DNA from: an uncultured Albidovulum sp.
GTDB lineage: Bacteria; Pseudomonadota; Alphaproteobacteria; Rhodobacterales; Rhodobacteraceae
Reading direction: 5' to 3'
Length of the DNA: 64,000 nt
Assembly: GCA_913064775.1 (NCBI GenBank)
Contig: CAJYAD010000002.1
Location: 124,001-188,000 of the forward strand
Positions 15,837 to 24,336 of this stretch are shown here, piece by piece (within the stretch, counting starts at the first letter, position 1; every line of letters begins with the position of its first letter). The notes beneath the pieces are model-generated. The model ran no database searches. It was not told the origin of the DNA and saw nothing but the letters and a program-made list of their open reading frames with translations. Made by a program: the position numbers and the translations under genes.

Positions 15837-17969
15837 ATGCCGCATTCGCTCGATCAACTGCTGCCGTCGCTGCAATCGCTGGGGGCCTGGTCCTACTGGA
15901 TCATCGGGCTGGGGTCGATGCTGGAGGCCTTCTTCCTGACCGGCGTCATCGTGCCGGGCACGCTGGCGGTCGATGCCGCGGGCATCCTGGCGCAGCGCGG
16001 CTTTCTGAACATCTTCGATCTGTTCTGGTTCGTCGCAATTGGGTCCATCCTGGGCGGAGAGCTGAGCTATTGGGCCGGGCGCTGGGGCAGCCTCCGGATC
16101 TTTGCGCATTTCGATCCGGGCCGGTCGCGGGCCTTCCGCCGCGCACAGGATCTGTTCGCGCGCCGCGGCGGCCTTGCGCTGGTGCTGGGGCGGCTCTTGG
16201 GGCCGGTGGCGGGCTTTGTGCCGCTGGCCGCCGCCATCGCCGGCATGACACCGCGCCGGTTCCGGGTCTGGAACGTCATCGGCGCGGCGCCCTATGCGCT
16301 GATCCACCTCAGCCTGGGCTATTTCTTCGGCGATATCTTCGCCCGGATCGGCCCCGCCGCCACCCGCATCGCGCTGTTCGCTGGCGCCGCCGCCGCGATC
16401 CTGGCGGTGCTTGCCTATATGGTCGTGCGGATCGAGCGCAACCTGCCGTCATTGCTGTCGATCGCCGGCGCCTATGTAGAAGCGCTGGGCCAGCTGGGAC
16501 CGGTGCAGGACTGGCGCGGCCGCCACCCGCGACTGGCCGGGTTCCTGACCCGGCGCCTCGACCGAGGGCAGTTTCTGGGCCTGCCGGCCACGCTGATCGG
16601 CTTGGCCTTCGGCTATGTGTTCCTGATCTATCTGGGATCGGTCTTCGATTTCCTGATGGCCGCGCCGATCGTGCAGGCGGACAAGAATATCGCGGCGCTG
16701 ATGCATGTGTTTCGCAACCCGCTGCTGATCCGGCTGGCGGCTTACGTCACGGCCTTCGGCATCTGGCAAAGCGTCACCCTGGTGCTGGTGGCGGCGGTGG
16801 CTTCGCTGTGGCTTCGCGGGCGCGGGCCACTGGCGGTGGGGCTGCTTACGGCGGTGGCGGGCAATGTCGTGGCGGTGGCATTGCTGAAGCTGGCCTTCCA
16901 CCGGGCGCGGCCGGAATTCGCCTATTTCGTCGAAAGCTCGAACAGCTTTCCCAGCGGCCATGCGGCGATCTCGGTCGCCTGCTACGGGATGCTGGCCTAT
17001 ATCGGCTGGCGCACCCGCCTGCTGGGCCCGATCATGGCGGCGCTGCTGGCGCTGCTGGCGGCCTTCCTGATCGGGCTGAGCCGGCTTTACCTGATCGAGC
17101 ATTACCTCAGCGATGTGCTGAACGGCTATCTGGTGGGGGCGATGTGGCTGCTGATCGGCGTCTCGGTGGCCGAATGGCTGCAGACCCGTGCCGAGGTGGC
17201 GGATGCGGCGCCGCCGGGCCACGCGGGTCAGGTCGCGAAAGGCCAGCCCGCCGGGGCCCCGCGCCGCTGGCTGGCGCCGGGGATCTGGGCGGTGGCGCTT
17301 GTTGGCTGCCTTTGGGTCTCGGCCACCTATCACAAGGCGCTGACGCCGCCGATCGCGCCGCAACAGATCGCGACGGTCACCGATCTGCCCGGCTTCTTCG
17401 CCGCCACCGGCGCGCCGGGCCGGATCGACAGCATCGATGGCACGCCGCAGGCGCCGATCAACCTGATCCTCGTGGCCGCGGGTCGCGACGCGCTGGGCCG
17501 GGCGTTGAAGGCGGCGGGATATGTGCCGACCAGCCCGGCGACCCTGTCCTCGATCCTCGGCGCGGCGCTGGCCGAGGCCACGGGCAAACCCGATCCCCGC
17601 GCCCCGCCGATGCCGGCCTTCTGGGGCGCGACCCCCAATGCGATGGCCTATGTCGCACCGGGGCAGGTGCCGGGTGCCGAGGCGGACGCCGGAATGCGCC
17701 ACCTGCTGCGGATCTGGCCCACGCATTGGCGCGACGCCGGGGGGCGACGGATTTTCGTGGCCACCGCCAGCTTTGACGACGCCCAGCCCTGGGAGGCGGC
17801 CGAGCGCATGAGCGCCCGCACCGACCGCGACCGCGACGCCCTGATCCGGGCGCTGAGCCGCGCGGGGCAGCTGGAAAAGACCGAACAAGCCCCGCTACCC
17901 AAACAGGACCGCAGCCTGCGCGGCCACTGGCAATCGGACGGCGCGGCGGCGGTTCTGATCCTGCGCTGA
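15837..17969 (+). CDS. DedA-PAP2-LssY three-domain membrane protein
   Basis: A 710-residue fusion starting at ATG 15837. Residues 1-190 are a DedA/SNARE-associated domain (VPGTLAVDAAGILAQRG, GGELSYWAGRWG, GRLLGPVAGFVPLAA). Residues about 240-450 are a PAP2 phosphatase with an intact active site: KLAFHRARP, PSGHA and SRLYLIEHYLSD. Residues 500-710 are an LssY C-terminal-like domain (FWGATPNAMAYV, HLLRIWPTHWRD). This suggests an inner-membrane lipid or undecaprenyl pyrophosphate phosphatase joined to a lipid-scrambling-type DedA unit. The gene diverges from an OmpR-type two-component system. Confidence 0.82.
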   Translation: MPHSLDQLLPSLQSLGAWSYWIIGLGSMLEAFFLTGVIVPGTLAVDAAGILAQRGFLNIFDLFWFVAIGSILGGELSYWAGRWGSLRIFAHFDPGRSRAFRRAQDLFARRGGLALVLGRLLGPVAGFVPLAAAIAGMTPRRFRVWNVIGAAPYALIHLSLGYFFGDIFARIGPAATRIALFAGAAAAILAVLAYMVVRIERNLPSLLSIAGAYVEALGQLGPVQDWRGRHPRLAGFLTRRLDRGQFLGLPATLIGLAFGYVFLIYLGSVFDFLMAAPIVQADKNIAALMHVFRNPLLIRLAAYVTAFGIWQSVTLVLVAAVASLWLRGRGPLAVGLLTAVAGNVVAVALLKLAFHRARPEFAYFVESSNSFPSGHAAISVACYGMLAYIGWRTRLLGPIMAALLALLAAFLIGLSRLYLIEHYLSDVLNGYLVGAMWLLIGVSVAEWLQTRAEVADAAPPGHAGQVAKGQPAGAPRRWLAPGIWAVALVGCLWVSATYHKALTPPIAPQQIATVTDLPGFFAATGAPGRIDSIDGTPQAPINLILVAAGRDALGRALKAAGYVPTSPATLSSILGAALAEATGKPDPRAPPMPAFWGATPNAMAYVAPGQVPGAEADAGMRHLLRIWPTHWRDAGGRRIFVATASFDDAQPWEAAERMSARTDRDRDALIRALSRAGQLEKTEQAPLPKQDRSLRGHWQSDGAAAVLILR

Positions 17970-18153
17970 GCGGCGGGGCCGGGCGGGGGATGGCGCGGGG
18001 CGGTGCGCGGTGCGCCAGGCGCGGCGGTGCGCGCGGGGCCTCCCCCGCCGCTTACCGATCCGTATGGCGCCGGACAGGGGCGCGACAATCGCTTGGGTCA
18101 TCTCTGCGGGCACCGGGCCAAGCGCCCCCCGCAGCAAGATGGAGCAAGCCCCG

Positions 18154-18939
18154 ATGACCACCGCGACCCTCACCGACCCGACCCCCAACCGCGTGCCGCA
18201 GGTCACCTGGGACTTCTGGGTGATCAAGCTGCTTGCAGTGACCGTGGGGGAAACCGCCGCGGACCTTCTCAGCCAGACGCTGGGGCTGGGCCTTCCCCTG
18301 ACCTCGCTGCTGATGAGCGGCGTGCTGATCCTGGCGCTGATCTGGCAGTTCCGCCAAAGGGCCTATGTGCCCAGGGTCTACTGGGCCGCCGTCGTGCTGA
18401 TCAGCATCGTCGGCACGCTGATCTCGGACAATCTGGTCGACAACCTCGGCTTTCCGCTGTCCTTCACCACCCCGGTCTTCGCCGCCGCGCTGGCCGCCAC
18501 CTTCATCGCCTGGTACGCGGTCGAGCGGACGCTCTCGATCCACGCGATCTTCACCTTCCGGCGCGAGGCCTTCTATTGGCTTGCGATCCTGTTCACCTTC
18601 GCGCTGGGCACCTCGGCGGGGGATCAGCTGTCGGAAGGGCTGGGGCTGGGCTATCTGGCGGCGGGTGCGATCTATGGCGCGGTGATCGCACTGATCGCGG
18701 CGGCCTTCTACGCCGGGCGGATGAACGGGGTTCTGGCCTTCTGGCTGGCCTATATCCTGACCCGGCCGATGGGCGCCTCTTTCGGGGATTACCTGTCGCA
18801 GCCGCTGGCCGATGGCGGGCTGGGCCTGGGCACGGTGGGCACCAGCGCACTGTTCCTGACCGCGATCGCGGCCACGGTGGTCTACATGACCCTCAGCCAT
18901 GACGGAGAGGAAACCGCGCGCCCGATCCCCCGCGCATAA
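18154..18939 (+). CDS. DUF347 (COG4705) four-repeat membrane protein, first paralogue
   Basis: A 261-residue protein from ATG 18154, with GGAG nine bases upstream; an in-frame ATG at 18139 would place that GGAG inside the coding region. It has four tandem two-helix repeats, each starting with an aromatic-Trp pair and ending in G...D: FWVIKLLAVTVGETAAD, YWAAVVLISIVGTLISD, FYWLAILFTFALGTSAGD and FWLAYILTRPMGASFGD. This is the DUF347 repeat architecture; function is unknown. A close paralogue follows at 19124, and a two-component system converges on the pair. Confidence 0.8.
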   Translation: MTTATLTDPTPNRVPQVTWDFWVIKLLAVTVGETAADLLSQTLGLGLPLTSLLMSGVLILALIWQFRQRAYVPRVYWAAVVLISIVGTLISDNLVDNLGFPLSFTTPVFAAALAATFIAWYAVERTLSIHAIFTFRREAFYWLAILFTFALGTSAGDQLSEGLGLGYLAAGAIYGAVIALIAAAFYAGRMNGVLAFWLAYILTRPMGASFGDYLSQPLADGGLGLGTVGTSALFLTAIAATVVYMTLSHDGEETARPIPRA

Positions 18940-19123
18940 GTCCCCGCGCCCGACCTCGCTTCGGACCGCACGGGATCTGACGAGTTCGTAAGCTCACGTC
19001 CTCTTCATCTCGCAGACGCAGAAAACGCGCTAGGCAGGGGCCCGTCCCGCAAGGCCCCCGCCACGCCCCCCGCCACGCCGCCAGCCGCGGGGCCGGGGGG
19101 CAAGACGAAAGCGACTGCAACCG

Positions 19124-19915
19124 ATGACCTACACCGCGCTTGGCGCCGCGCCCGTGGCCCTTCCCCATCGCAGCCGGTTCTCGAAAGTGCCCGAGGTGAC
19201 GCTGATCTTCTGGGTGGTGAAGATCCTGACCACCGGGATGGGCGAGACGACCTCGGATTTCCTGGCCCATCACATCTATCCGCCGGTCGCCGTCATCATC
19301 GGCTTTCTCGGCCTGATCGCGGCGCTGGCCCTGCAACTGGCCGCGCCGCGCTACAACGCCTGGATCTACTGGCTGGCGGTGGTGATGGTCAGCGTCTTCG
19401 GCACCATGGCCGCCGATGTGCTGCATGTGGGCCTTGGCATTCCCTATGTCGTCTCGACCAGCTTCTTCGCGGTCTCGCTGGCGGTGATCCTGTGGCTTTG
19501 GCACCGGGTCGAGGGCACGCTGGCGATCCATTCGATCCATTCGCGCCGGCGAGAGCTGTTCTATTGGGCGACGGTGCTGGCCACCTTCGCGCTGGGCACC
19601 GCCGCGGGCGACATGACGGCGACCAGCTTGGGGCTTGGCTATCTCGAGTCCGGGGTGATGTTCGTGGGCGTCTTCGCGCTGCCGGCGCTGGCCTATTGGT
19701 GGCTTGGCCTGCCCGAGGTGCCGGCCTTCTGGTGCGCCTATATCGTGACCCGGCCGCTGGGGGCCTCGTTCTCGGACTGGATGGGGGTGGATCACGCGCG
19801 CGGCGGCCTTGGCTGGGGGACCGGGCCGGTCAGCCTGACGCTGTTCGCGCTGATCGTGATGGGGGTCGGCTATCTTGCGCTCACCCGCCGCGATGTCGAA
19901 CCCGAGCACGGGTGA
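19124..19915 (+). CDS. DUF347 (COG4705) four-repeat membrane protein, second paralogue
   Basis: A 263-residue protein. It has the same four repeats as its neighbour: FWVVKILTTGMGETTSD, YWLAVVMVSVFGTMAAD, FYWATVLATFALGTAAGD and FWCAYIVTRPLGASFSD. The N-terminal 25 residues are polar and there is no signal peptide. The 184-base gap between the paralogues holds no clear gene. Its end is 23 bases from the convergent sensor kinase. The family's substrate or role is unknown. Confidence 0.8.
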   Translation: MTYTALGAAPVALPHRSRFSKVPEVTLIFWVVKILTTGMGETTSDFLAHHIYPPVAVIIGFLGLIAALALQLAAPRYNAWIYWLAVVMVSVFGTMAADVLHVGLGIPYVVSTSFFAVSLAVILWLWHRVEGTLAIHSIHSRRRELFYWATVLATFALGTAAGDMTATSLGLGYLESGVMFVGVFALPALAYWWLGLPEVPAFWCAYIVTRPLGASFSDWMGVDHARGGLGWGTGPVSLTLFALIVMGVGYLALTRRDVEPEHG

Positions 19916-19938
19916 CGGCGATGGCGCGGCGCATATGT

Positions 19939-21294
19939 TCAGACCTCGCCGGTCAGGAAGCTCTGGCCGGTGCGGGGGTGCAAATGCACCCGGGCGTGGT
20001 GGCCATCCCCGGCCATGACGAATTCCACATCCGCGCCGATCTGGTCCAGCGCCTGACGCACGATCGCCAGGCCCAGCCCGGTGCCATCGTTGCGGTTGGC
20101 GCCCTTGGCGAATTTCTGGAACAATCGCGCGCGCAGGCTGTCGGGAATGCCGGTCCCGCCGTCGCGGATGTCGATGGTGTCGGGGGTCGTGTGCAGCGCC
20201 ACCGTGCCGCCCGCGGGCGTCGCCTGGATCGCGTTCTCGACCAGATTGCGCAGCACCACCGCCAGCACCAGCCCGTCGGCCACCTCGCCATCCGGGCCGG
20301 GCACCAGCCGCAGGGCGACCTGCCGGGCCTCGGCGAAGAAGGCCAGTTCGGTCACCACCGACCGCGCGACGTCGCCGGTGCGGGCGGGGGTGCCGCCGGC
20401 CTCGGTCTGGCCGACGCGGGCCAGTTCCAGCAATTGCCGCACCGCGCGATCGGTGCGGGTGACCGAGCGTTCCATGACCTCCAGCGCGTGGCGGCGGGTT
20501 TCCTCATCCTCGGCCCGCAGCGCGATCTGCGCCTGCATCTTCAGCCCCGCCAGCGGGGTCTTCAGCTCATGCGCGGCGAAGGCGATGAAGTCGCGCTCAT
20601 GCTCGCGGTGGGTGCGCACCCGGGCCAGCAGCGCGTCGAGCGCCTGGCGCACGGGCCGGATTTCCTGCGGGGTGGGGCCGTCGGGCAGCGGCGACAGATC
20701 GCCCGCGCCGCGCGCTCGCAGCCCCGCCGCCAACTGGTCGAGCGGCGCAAGGCCCCGGGCGGTGGCAAACCAGATCAGCAGCGCCAGCACCGGCAGCATC
20801 ACGGCCGCAGGCATCAGCACGCTGCGGATCACCGCCTGCACCAGCCCCTCGCGCACGGCGATGGAATCGCCCACGCTGATCCGCAGCCCCAGCCGCTGGT
20901 TCACCGCCGTGTAGACGCGCCATTTCTCGCCGTCGATCATCCGCTCGCTAAAGCCGGTCTGGCCGGGGGCCGACATCGCCTGCACCGGCGCGGCCCCGGA
21001 CTGGCCCACAAGCATTCCTTGCAAGGTCCAGATTTGGCAGGACAATTCGCGCCGGTAGGTGGCCGGCGCGGGCATTGGTATGGCGATTGGCCGGCCCTCT
21101 GGGTCCAGCTTGACCCGATGATCGGACAGCAAGGACGACACCATCCGCGCGGCCTCGACCAAGCGCGCATCCAGCACCCGCTCAACCTGGGAACGGGTCG
21201 AGCGGTCGATCACCACGATCGCCGAGACCCAGACCAGCAGGGTCGCCGTGACCAGGATCAGGAAAAGGCGGAGGCGGATGGAGATGGCGGAGAC
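19939..21294 (-). CDS. sensor histidine kinase (QseC/PmrB-like), start codon uncertain
   Basis: The kinase has helix one (LRLFLILVTATLLVWVSAIV), a periplasmic region of about 120 residues, helix two (MPAAVMLPVLALLIWFATA), and then LDQLAAGLRARGAGDLSPL as HAMP-like linker. The phospho-acceptor region is FIAFAAHELKTPLAGLKMQ, followed by the N-box LVENAIQAT and G-boxes DGGTGIPD and GTGLGLAIV. Overall it is like QseC/PmrB. No ATG, GTG or TTG exists in frame near the natural start; the given 5' end (GTC at 21294) marks where family similarity begins, so the start may be a non-standard codon or the sequence may hold an error. It overlaps the end of the response regulator gene by about 37 bases. Confidence 0.75.
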   Translation of the reverse strand, partial: VSAISIRLRLFLILVTATLLVWVSAIVVIDRSTRSQVERVLDARLVEAARMVSSLLSDHRVKLDPEGRPIAIPMPAPATYRRELSCQIWTLQGMLVGQSGAAPVQAMSAPGQTGFSERMIDGEKWRVYTAVNQRLGLRISVGDSIAVREGLVQAVIRSVLMPAAVMLPVLALLIWFATARGLAPLDQLAAGLRARGAGDLSPLPDGPTPQEIRPVRQALDALLARVRTHREHERDFIAFAAHELKTPLAGLKMQAQIALRAEDEETRRHALEVMERSVTRTDRAVRQLLELARVGQTEAGGTPARTGDVARSVVTELAFFAEARQVALRLVPGPDGEVADGLVLAVVLRNLVENAIQATPAGGTVALHTTPDTIDIRDGGTGIPDSLRARLFQKFAKGANRNDGTGLGLAIVRQALDQIGADVEFVMAGDGHHARVHLHPRTGQSFLTGEV

Positions 21295-21953
21295 CCCGGC
21301 GCGGGCACGCGGTAGCCGATGCCGCGCACAGTTTCGATGAAGGACCGGCCCAGCTTGGCACGGAGATGATGAACATGGACCTCGACCGCATTGCTTTCGA
21401 TCTCGTCGTCCCAGCCGTAAAGCCGGTCTTCGAGATCGCGCTTGGACAGGATGCGGCCGGGCCATTCGACCAGCGCCTGCAGCAGCGCGAATTCGCGCCG
21501 CGACAGGTTCAGCGGCACCTCGGCCAGCTGCGCCCGCCGCCCCGAGGGATCCAGCCGCAGCGCGCCATATTCGATCCACTGCGCCGAGCGCCCCTGACCG
21601 CGCCGGATCAGCACCCGCAACCGCGCCGCCAGCTCGTCCAGATCGAAGGGTTTGCCCATGTAATCGTCGGCGCCCGCGTCCAGCCCGTCGATCCGCTCGC
21701 GCGTCTGGTCGCGGGCGGTCAGCACCAGCACCGGCACCTGTGCGCCCTGACGGCGCAGATCCTTCAGCAGCGTCAGCCCCGAGCCGTCGGGCAGCATCAG
21801 ATCCAGCACCATCGCCGCATAGGGTGCGGTTTCCAGCGCAGCGCGCGCGTCCTCGATACCGCTGACATGATCGGGGGTGAAACCGGCAAGTCGAAGCCCC
21901 ACGCGCAGACCGTCGGCCAGCACCTCGTCATCCTCGACCACAAGAATTCGCAT
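21258..21953 (-). CDS. OmpR-family response regulator (QseB/PmrA-like)
   Basis: A 231-residue protein from ATG 21953 (MRILVVEDDEVLADG); a start 12 codons upstream is less likely. The receiver has EDD, the phospho-acceptor in MVLDLMLPDGSG (about residue 51) and KPFDLDEL. The winged helix has LSRREFALLQALVE, the recognition part SNAVEVHVHHLRAKLG, and RGIGYRV near the end, as in QseB, PmrA and TctD. A 16-residue Pro/Ser tail after GYRV is unusual and is where the kinase gene overlaps. A box matching the PmrA half-site pattern is 54 bases upstream. Confidence 0.87.
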   Translation of the reverse strand: MRILVVEDDEVLADGLRVGLRLAGFTPDHVSGIEDARAALETAPYAAMVLDLMLPDGSGLTLLKDLRRQGAQVPVLVLTARDQTRERIDGLDAGADDYMGKPFDLDELAARLRVLIRRGQGRSAQWIEYGALRLDPSGRRAQLAEVPLNLSRREFALLQALVEWPGRILSKRDLEDRLYGWDDEIESNAVEVHVHHLRAKLGRSFIETVRGIGYRVPAPGSPPSPSASAFS

Positions 21954-22006
21954 TGCGTCTCCGTCTCGCACGGGCGTTACCTCCGGCACCGAATGTGCCG
22001 GTCAAG

Positions 22007-22023
22007 CTTAAGACTGTCTTAAG
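22007..22023. promoter_or_regulatory. PmrA-box-like operator between regulator and L,D-transpeptidase
   Basis: CTTAAG (22007-22012), five bases, CTTAAG (22018-22023). The two hexamers are direct repeats with an 11-base period, and each is itself palindromic. This is the established PmrA-box layout and fits the adjacent QseB/PmrA-type regulator. It lies 54 bases from the regulator start and 182 bases from the transpeptidase start, so autoregulation is the simplest reading. Confidence 0.6.
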
Positions 22024-22204
22024 AATCGGAGGCATAAGTGCAAGCCAAGATGACCTTGGCATGCCCGGGCTGCGGGCGCCACCCGGGCTGGCATGGGCTG
22101 GCCCTTCCCACCGAGCAGGGGATCGCGACGACCGGAGCCAGATACTGGGGACCGGAACTGCCGGCGGCGCCCCCAGCAGAACAGAGACGAAGAAAGGACC
22201 CCGG

Positions 22205-23113
22205 ATGATTTCGAAATCAAGGACTGCACTCGTCACACGCCGTCACACGCTGCGCGCGCTTGGCGCGCTGGCGGTCACCGGCACGCTCGGCGCCTGCGCC
22301 GCCCGGCCGGACGCTGTCAGCAAGGCGGCGGCGGACCCGGCCTTGCTGCAGGATCCGACGCCTTCAGCGGCGACGCTGGCGCGCTATCAGCAGATGCAGG
22401 ACCACGGCTATACGATCGTCGCGGTCGAACCGGGCTATCTGACGGGATCGAACCCGCGCGCGCTGATCTATTACGAAGGGTCCGAGCCGGTGGGCTCTAT
22501 CGTCGTCGACCCCTATGCGCGGCGCCTCTATCTGCCGATCGGCCATGGCCTCGCCGTCCGCTACGGCTGCGCGGTGGGCAAGCAGGGCACGACCTTCTCG
22601 GGCAATGGCGTGATCTCGCGCAAGGTGGAATGGCCGAACTGGGCGCCGACGCTGAACATGATCCACACCGAACCCGAGGTCTATACCGACTATGCCCAGG
22701 GTGTGCTGGGCGGGCCGCAGAACCCGTTGGGCGCGCGGGCGCTTTATCTTTACCGTGACGGGAAGGATACCTATTACCGCATCCACGGCACCAACAACCC
22801 CTCGACCATCGGGCGGGCCACCTCGGCGGGCTGCATCCGGCTGTTCGACCAAGATGTCATCAACCTGTACAACCGGGTGCCTTTGGGCACCGATGTCCAC
22901 GTCCGCACGCCCGAGGAATCGGCGGCGATGGTCGGCCCGCTGCAGGCAGGTTACCGCGGCTATGTGATCCCGGTGCATGACCCCGAGGTAGTGATCCACG
23001 GCCCCGAGGCGAATGCGATCCTCGACACTAGCGCGCCGGGCAACGATCCCGCGATCGCCGCCGCCGCCGCCCAGATCGCGTCAGAGCCGCGCCCGGCGAA
23101 GGCCTCGGCCTGA
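22205..23113 (+). CDS. L,D-transpeptidase, lipoprotein with Tat-like signal
   Basis: A 302-residue protein from ATG 22205, with AAAGGA upstream. The N-terminus has TRRHTLRALGALAV, then a lipobox with Cys31 (GTLGAC), suggesting a membrane-anchored periplasmic lipoprotein, possibly Tat-exported. The YkuD-type catalytic region is intact: IHGTNNPS with His194, and TSAGCIRL with the nucleophile Cys210. Such enzymes form 3-3 peptidoglycan cross-links or attach proteins to peptidoglycan. The gene diverges from a two-component system. A regulator resembling LdtR lies 12 kb away in this window. Confidence 0.87.
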   Translation: MISKSRTALVTRRHTLRALGALAVTGTLGACAARPDAVSKAAADPALLQDPTPSAATLARYQQMQDHGYTIVAVEPGYLTGSNPRALIYYEGSEPVGSIVVDPYARRLYLPIGHGLAVRYGCAVGKQGTTFSGNGVISRKVEWPNWAPTLNMIHTEPEVYTDYAQGVLGGPQNPLGARALYLYRDGKDTYYRIHGTNNPSTIGRATSAGCIRLFDQDVINLYNRVPLGTDVHVRTPEESAAMVGPLQAGYRGYVIPVHDPEVVIHGPEANAILDTSAPGNDPAIAAAAAQIASEPRPAKASA

Positions 23114-23200
23114 GGGCAGGGCGGTCAACTCCCGAAGGCTGGAGTGTCGCGTCACGCCCCCATCGCCATCGCCCCTCCGATGGCAACGCCGAAGGAGTAT

Positions 23201-23290
23201 TTTCGCCAAGGTGAAGAGCAAAAATCGCTCATCTGCTTTCACTTTGGCGCAAATATCCCGGGGGTGCAGGGGGCAGAGCCCCCGCCGCCG
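23201..23290. repeat. intergenic repeat element, copy B with inverted half-copy
   Basis: A plus-oriented copy (23231-23290: CTGCTTTCACTTTGGCGC, then AAATATCCCGGGGGTGCAGG and a GGGGGC/GCCCCC hairpin) is preceded by a minus-oriented core (TATTTTCGCCAAGGTGAAG). The two cores can pair into a long stem. It sits between the convergent transpeptidase and lapA genes, so it probably acts at the 3' ends of both transcripts. Confidence 0.7.
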
Positions 23291-23377
23291 AGCTTGCACT
23301 CCGCCGGCCGGACATCCGCGTGTTCCGGCGCCGAGTGTCTTGCGGGCAGAAGCCCCGGACGATGGCCTGCCGCCAGA

Positions 23378-23728
23378 TCAGGCAGCGGGCTTGTCCTTTT
23401 CGATCAGCGCCAGCACCTCGTCTTGCGGCGTGGGCTTCAGCTTGGCGATCTCGCGGTTAAGCTGGCGCGCCTCGCGGGTCGAGCGGGCGGCGACCTTGCG
23501 GTGCTTGTGCTCGCGCAGCCATTCCCACAGGAAACCCAGCAGCACCCCCACCGCCATTGCCGCGAAGATCACCAGATAAAGCGGCAGATCCACGGCCCAG
23601 TTGCGCCCGATGTAGGGCACGAATTCCGCCGGCAACAGGGTCAGCGACACCGCCCCCCGGTTCGCCGAGGCGACCAACAGCAGCAAAAGCCCGATCAGGA
23701 CCAGCACGAGATAGCGGAAATAGCGCAT
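23378..23728 (-). CDS. LapA-domain (YciS-like) membrane protein
   Basis: A 116-residue protein: helix one (VLVLIGLLLLLVASANRG), a short periplasmic loop with VSLTLLPAEF, helix two (LYLVIFAAMAVGVLLGFLWEW), then a basic cytoplasmic coiled region. This matches the LapA/DUF1049 family, whose enterobacterial members LapA/LapB help control lipopolysaccharide synthesis. It starts 13 bases after ihfB, the usual arrangement in alphaproteobacteria. The role here is inferred only from the family. Confidence 0.78.
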   Translation of the reverse strand: MRYFRYLVLVLIGLLLLLVASANRGAVSLTLLPAEFVPYIGRNWAVDLPLYLVIFAAMAVGVLLGFLWEWLREHKHRKVAARSTREARQLNREIAKLKPTPQDEVLALIEKDKPAA

Positions 23729-23741
23729 GGTTTCCTTCCGG

Positions 23742-24023
23742 TTACTTGCCGTTCAGGCGGTCGCGCAGCAGCTTTCCGGTCTTGAAGAACGGCACCGCCT
23801 TCTCGTCGACATCAACCGCCTCGCCGGTGCGCGGGTTCCGCCCGGTCCGGGCACCGCGCTGCTTGACCGAAAAGGCGCCGAAACCGCGCAATTCCACCCG
23901 GTCCCCACGGGACAGGGCCGAGATGACCTCTTCGAAGATCGTGTTCACGATCTTCTCCACGTCACGTTGATATAGATGTTGGTTCTCGTCGGCGATCTTT
24001 TGAACCAGTTCCGAACGGATCAT
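23742..24023 (-). CDS. ihfB: integration host factor subunit beta
   Basis: A 93-residue protein of normal length. It begins [11 protein letters not shown] and contains [20 protein letters not shown] and GRNPRTGE, the DNA-bending beta-arm signature of the HU/IHF family with the Pro that intercalates DNA. IHF beta pairs with IHF alpha to bend DNA at promoters and recombination sites. It follows rpsA, as in many proteobacteria, but a strong terminator and 313 bases separate them, so it likely has its own promoter; TATAGT on the minus strand (24082-24087) is a possible -10. Confidence 0.93.
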   Translation of the reverse strand: MIRSELVQKIADENQHLYQRDVEKIVNTIFEEVISALSRGDRVELRGFGAFSVKQRGARTGRNPRTGEAVDVDEKAVPFFKTGKLLRDRLNGK

Positions 24024-24286
24024 CTAGCAGTCCCCCTGTGGGCCTCTACGGGCAGCGTTCCCCACCACTTATGTGGCTCAGACTATAGGCCCAATTTTCG
24101 CGGGCACAAACAGAAAGCCCTTGGAATGGCGCGGCTTTCCGGCCCGGAACAGGCCCAGATCACGAGACTGTGCCCGGTTTCGCGCCCCTCTGGTGTGAGA
24201 AGGTTGCAGCCACGACACGCCAAGGACAGCGATGGGCGGGTCCGCCGCACTGCGGCACAGAGATGTGATTCGGTCGGCAAAATGCA

Positions 24287-24315
24287 AACGGCCCCGCGCG
24301 GAACGCGGGGCCGTT
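24287..24315 (-). terminator. rho-independent terminator of rpsA
   Basis: Perfect 12-base arms (24287-24298 and 24304-24315, AACGGCCCCGCG and its complement) surround a five-base loop. On the minus strand the stem is followed by TGCATTTT. It lies 22 bases past the rpsA stop. Confidence 0.85.
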
Positions 24316-24336
24316 CTTCCTTCCGCGAGGGAAGGA

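Noticed and set aside
16070-17776. A 568-codon frame inside the DedA-PAP2-LssY gene
   Set aside because: It is an out-of-frame shadow; only the 15837 frame carries the PAP2 and DedA motifs.
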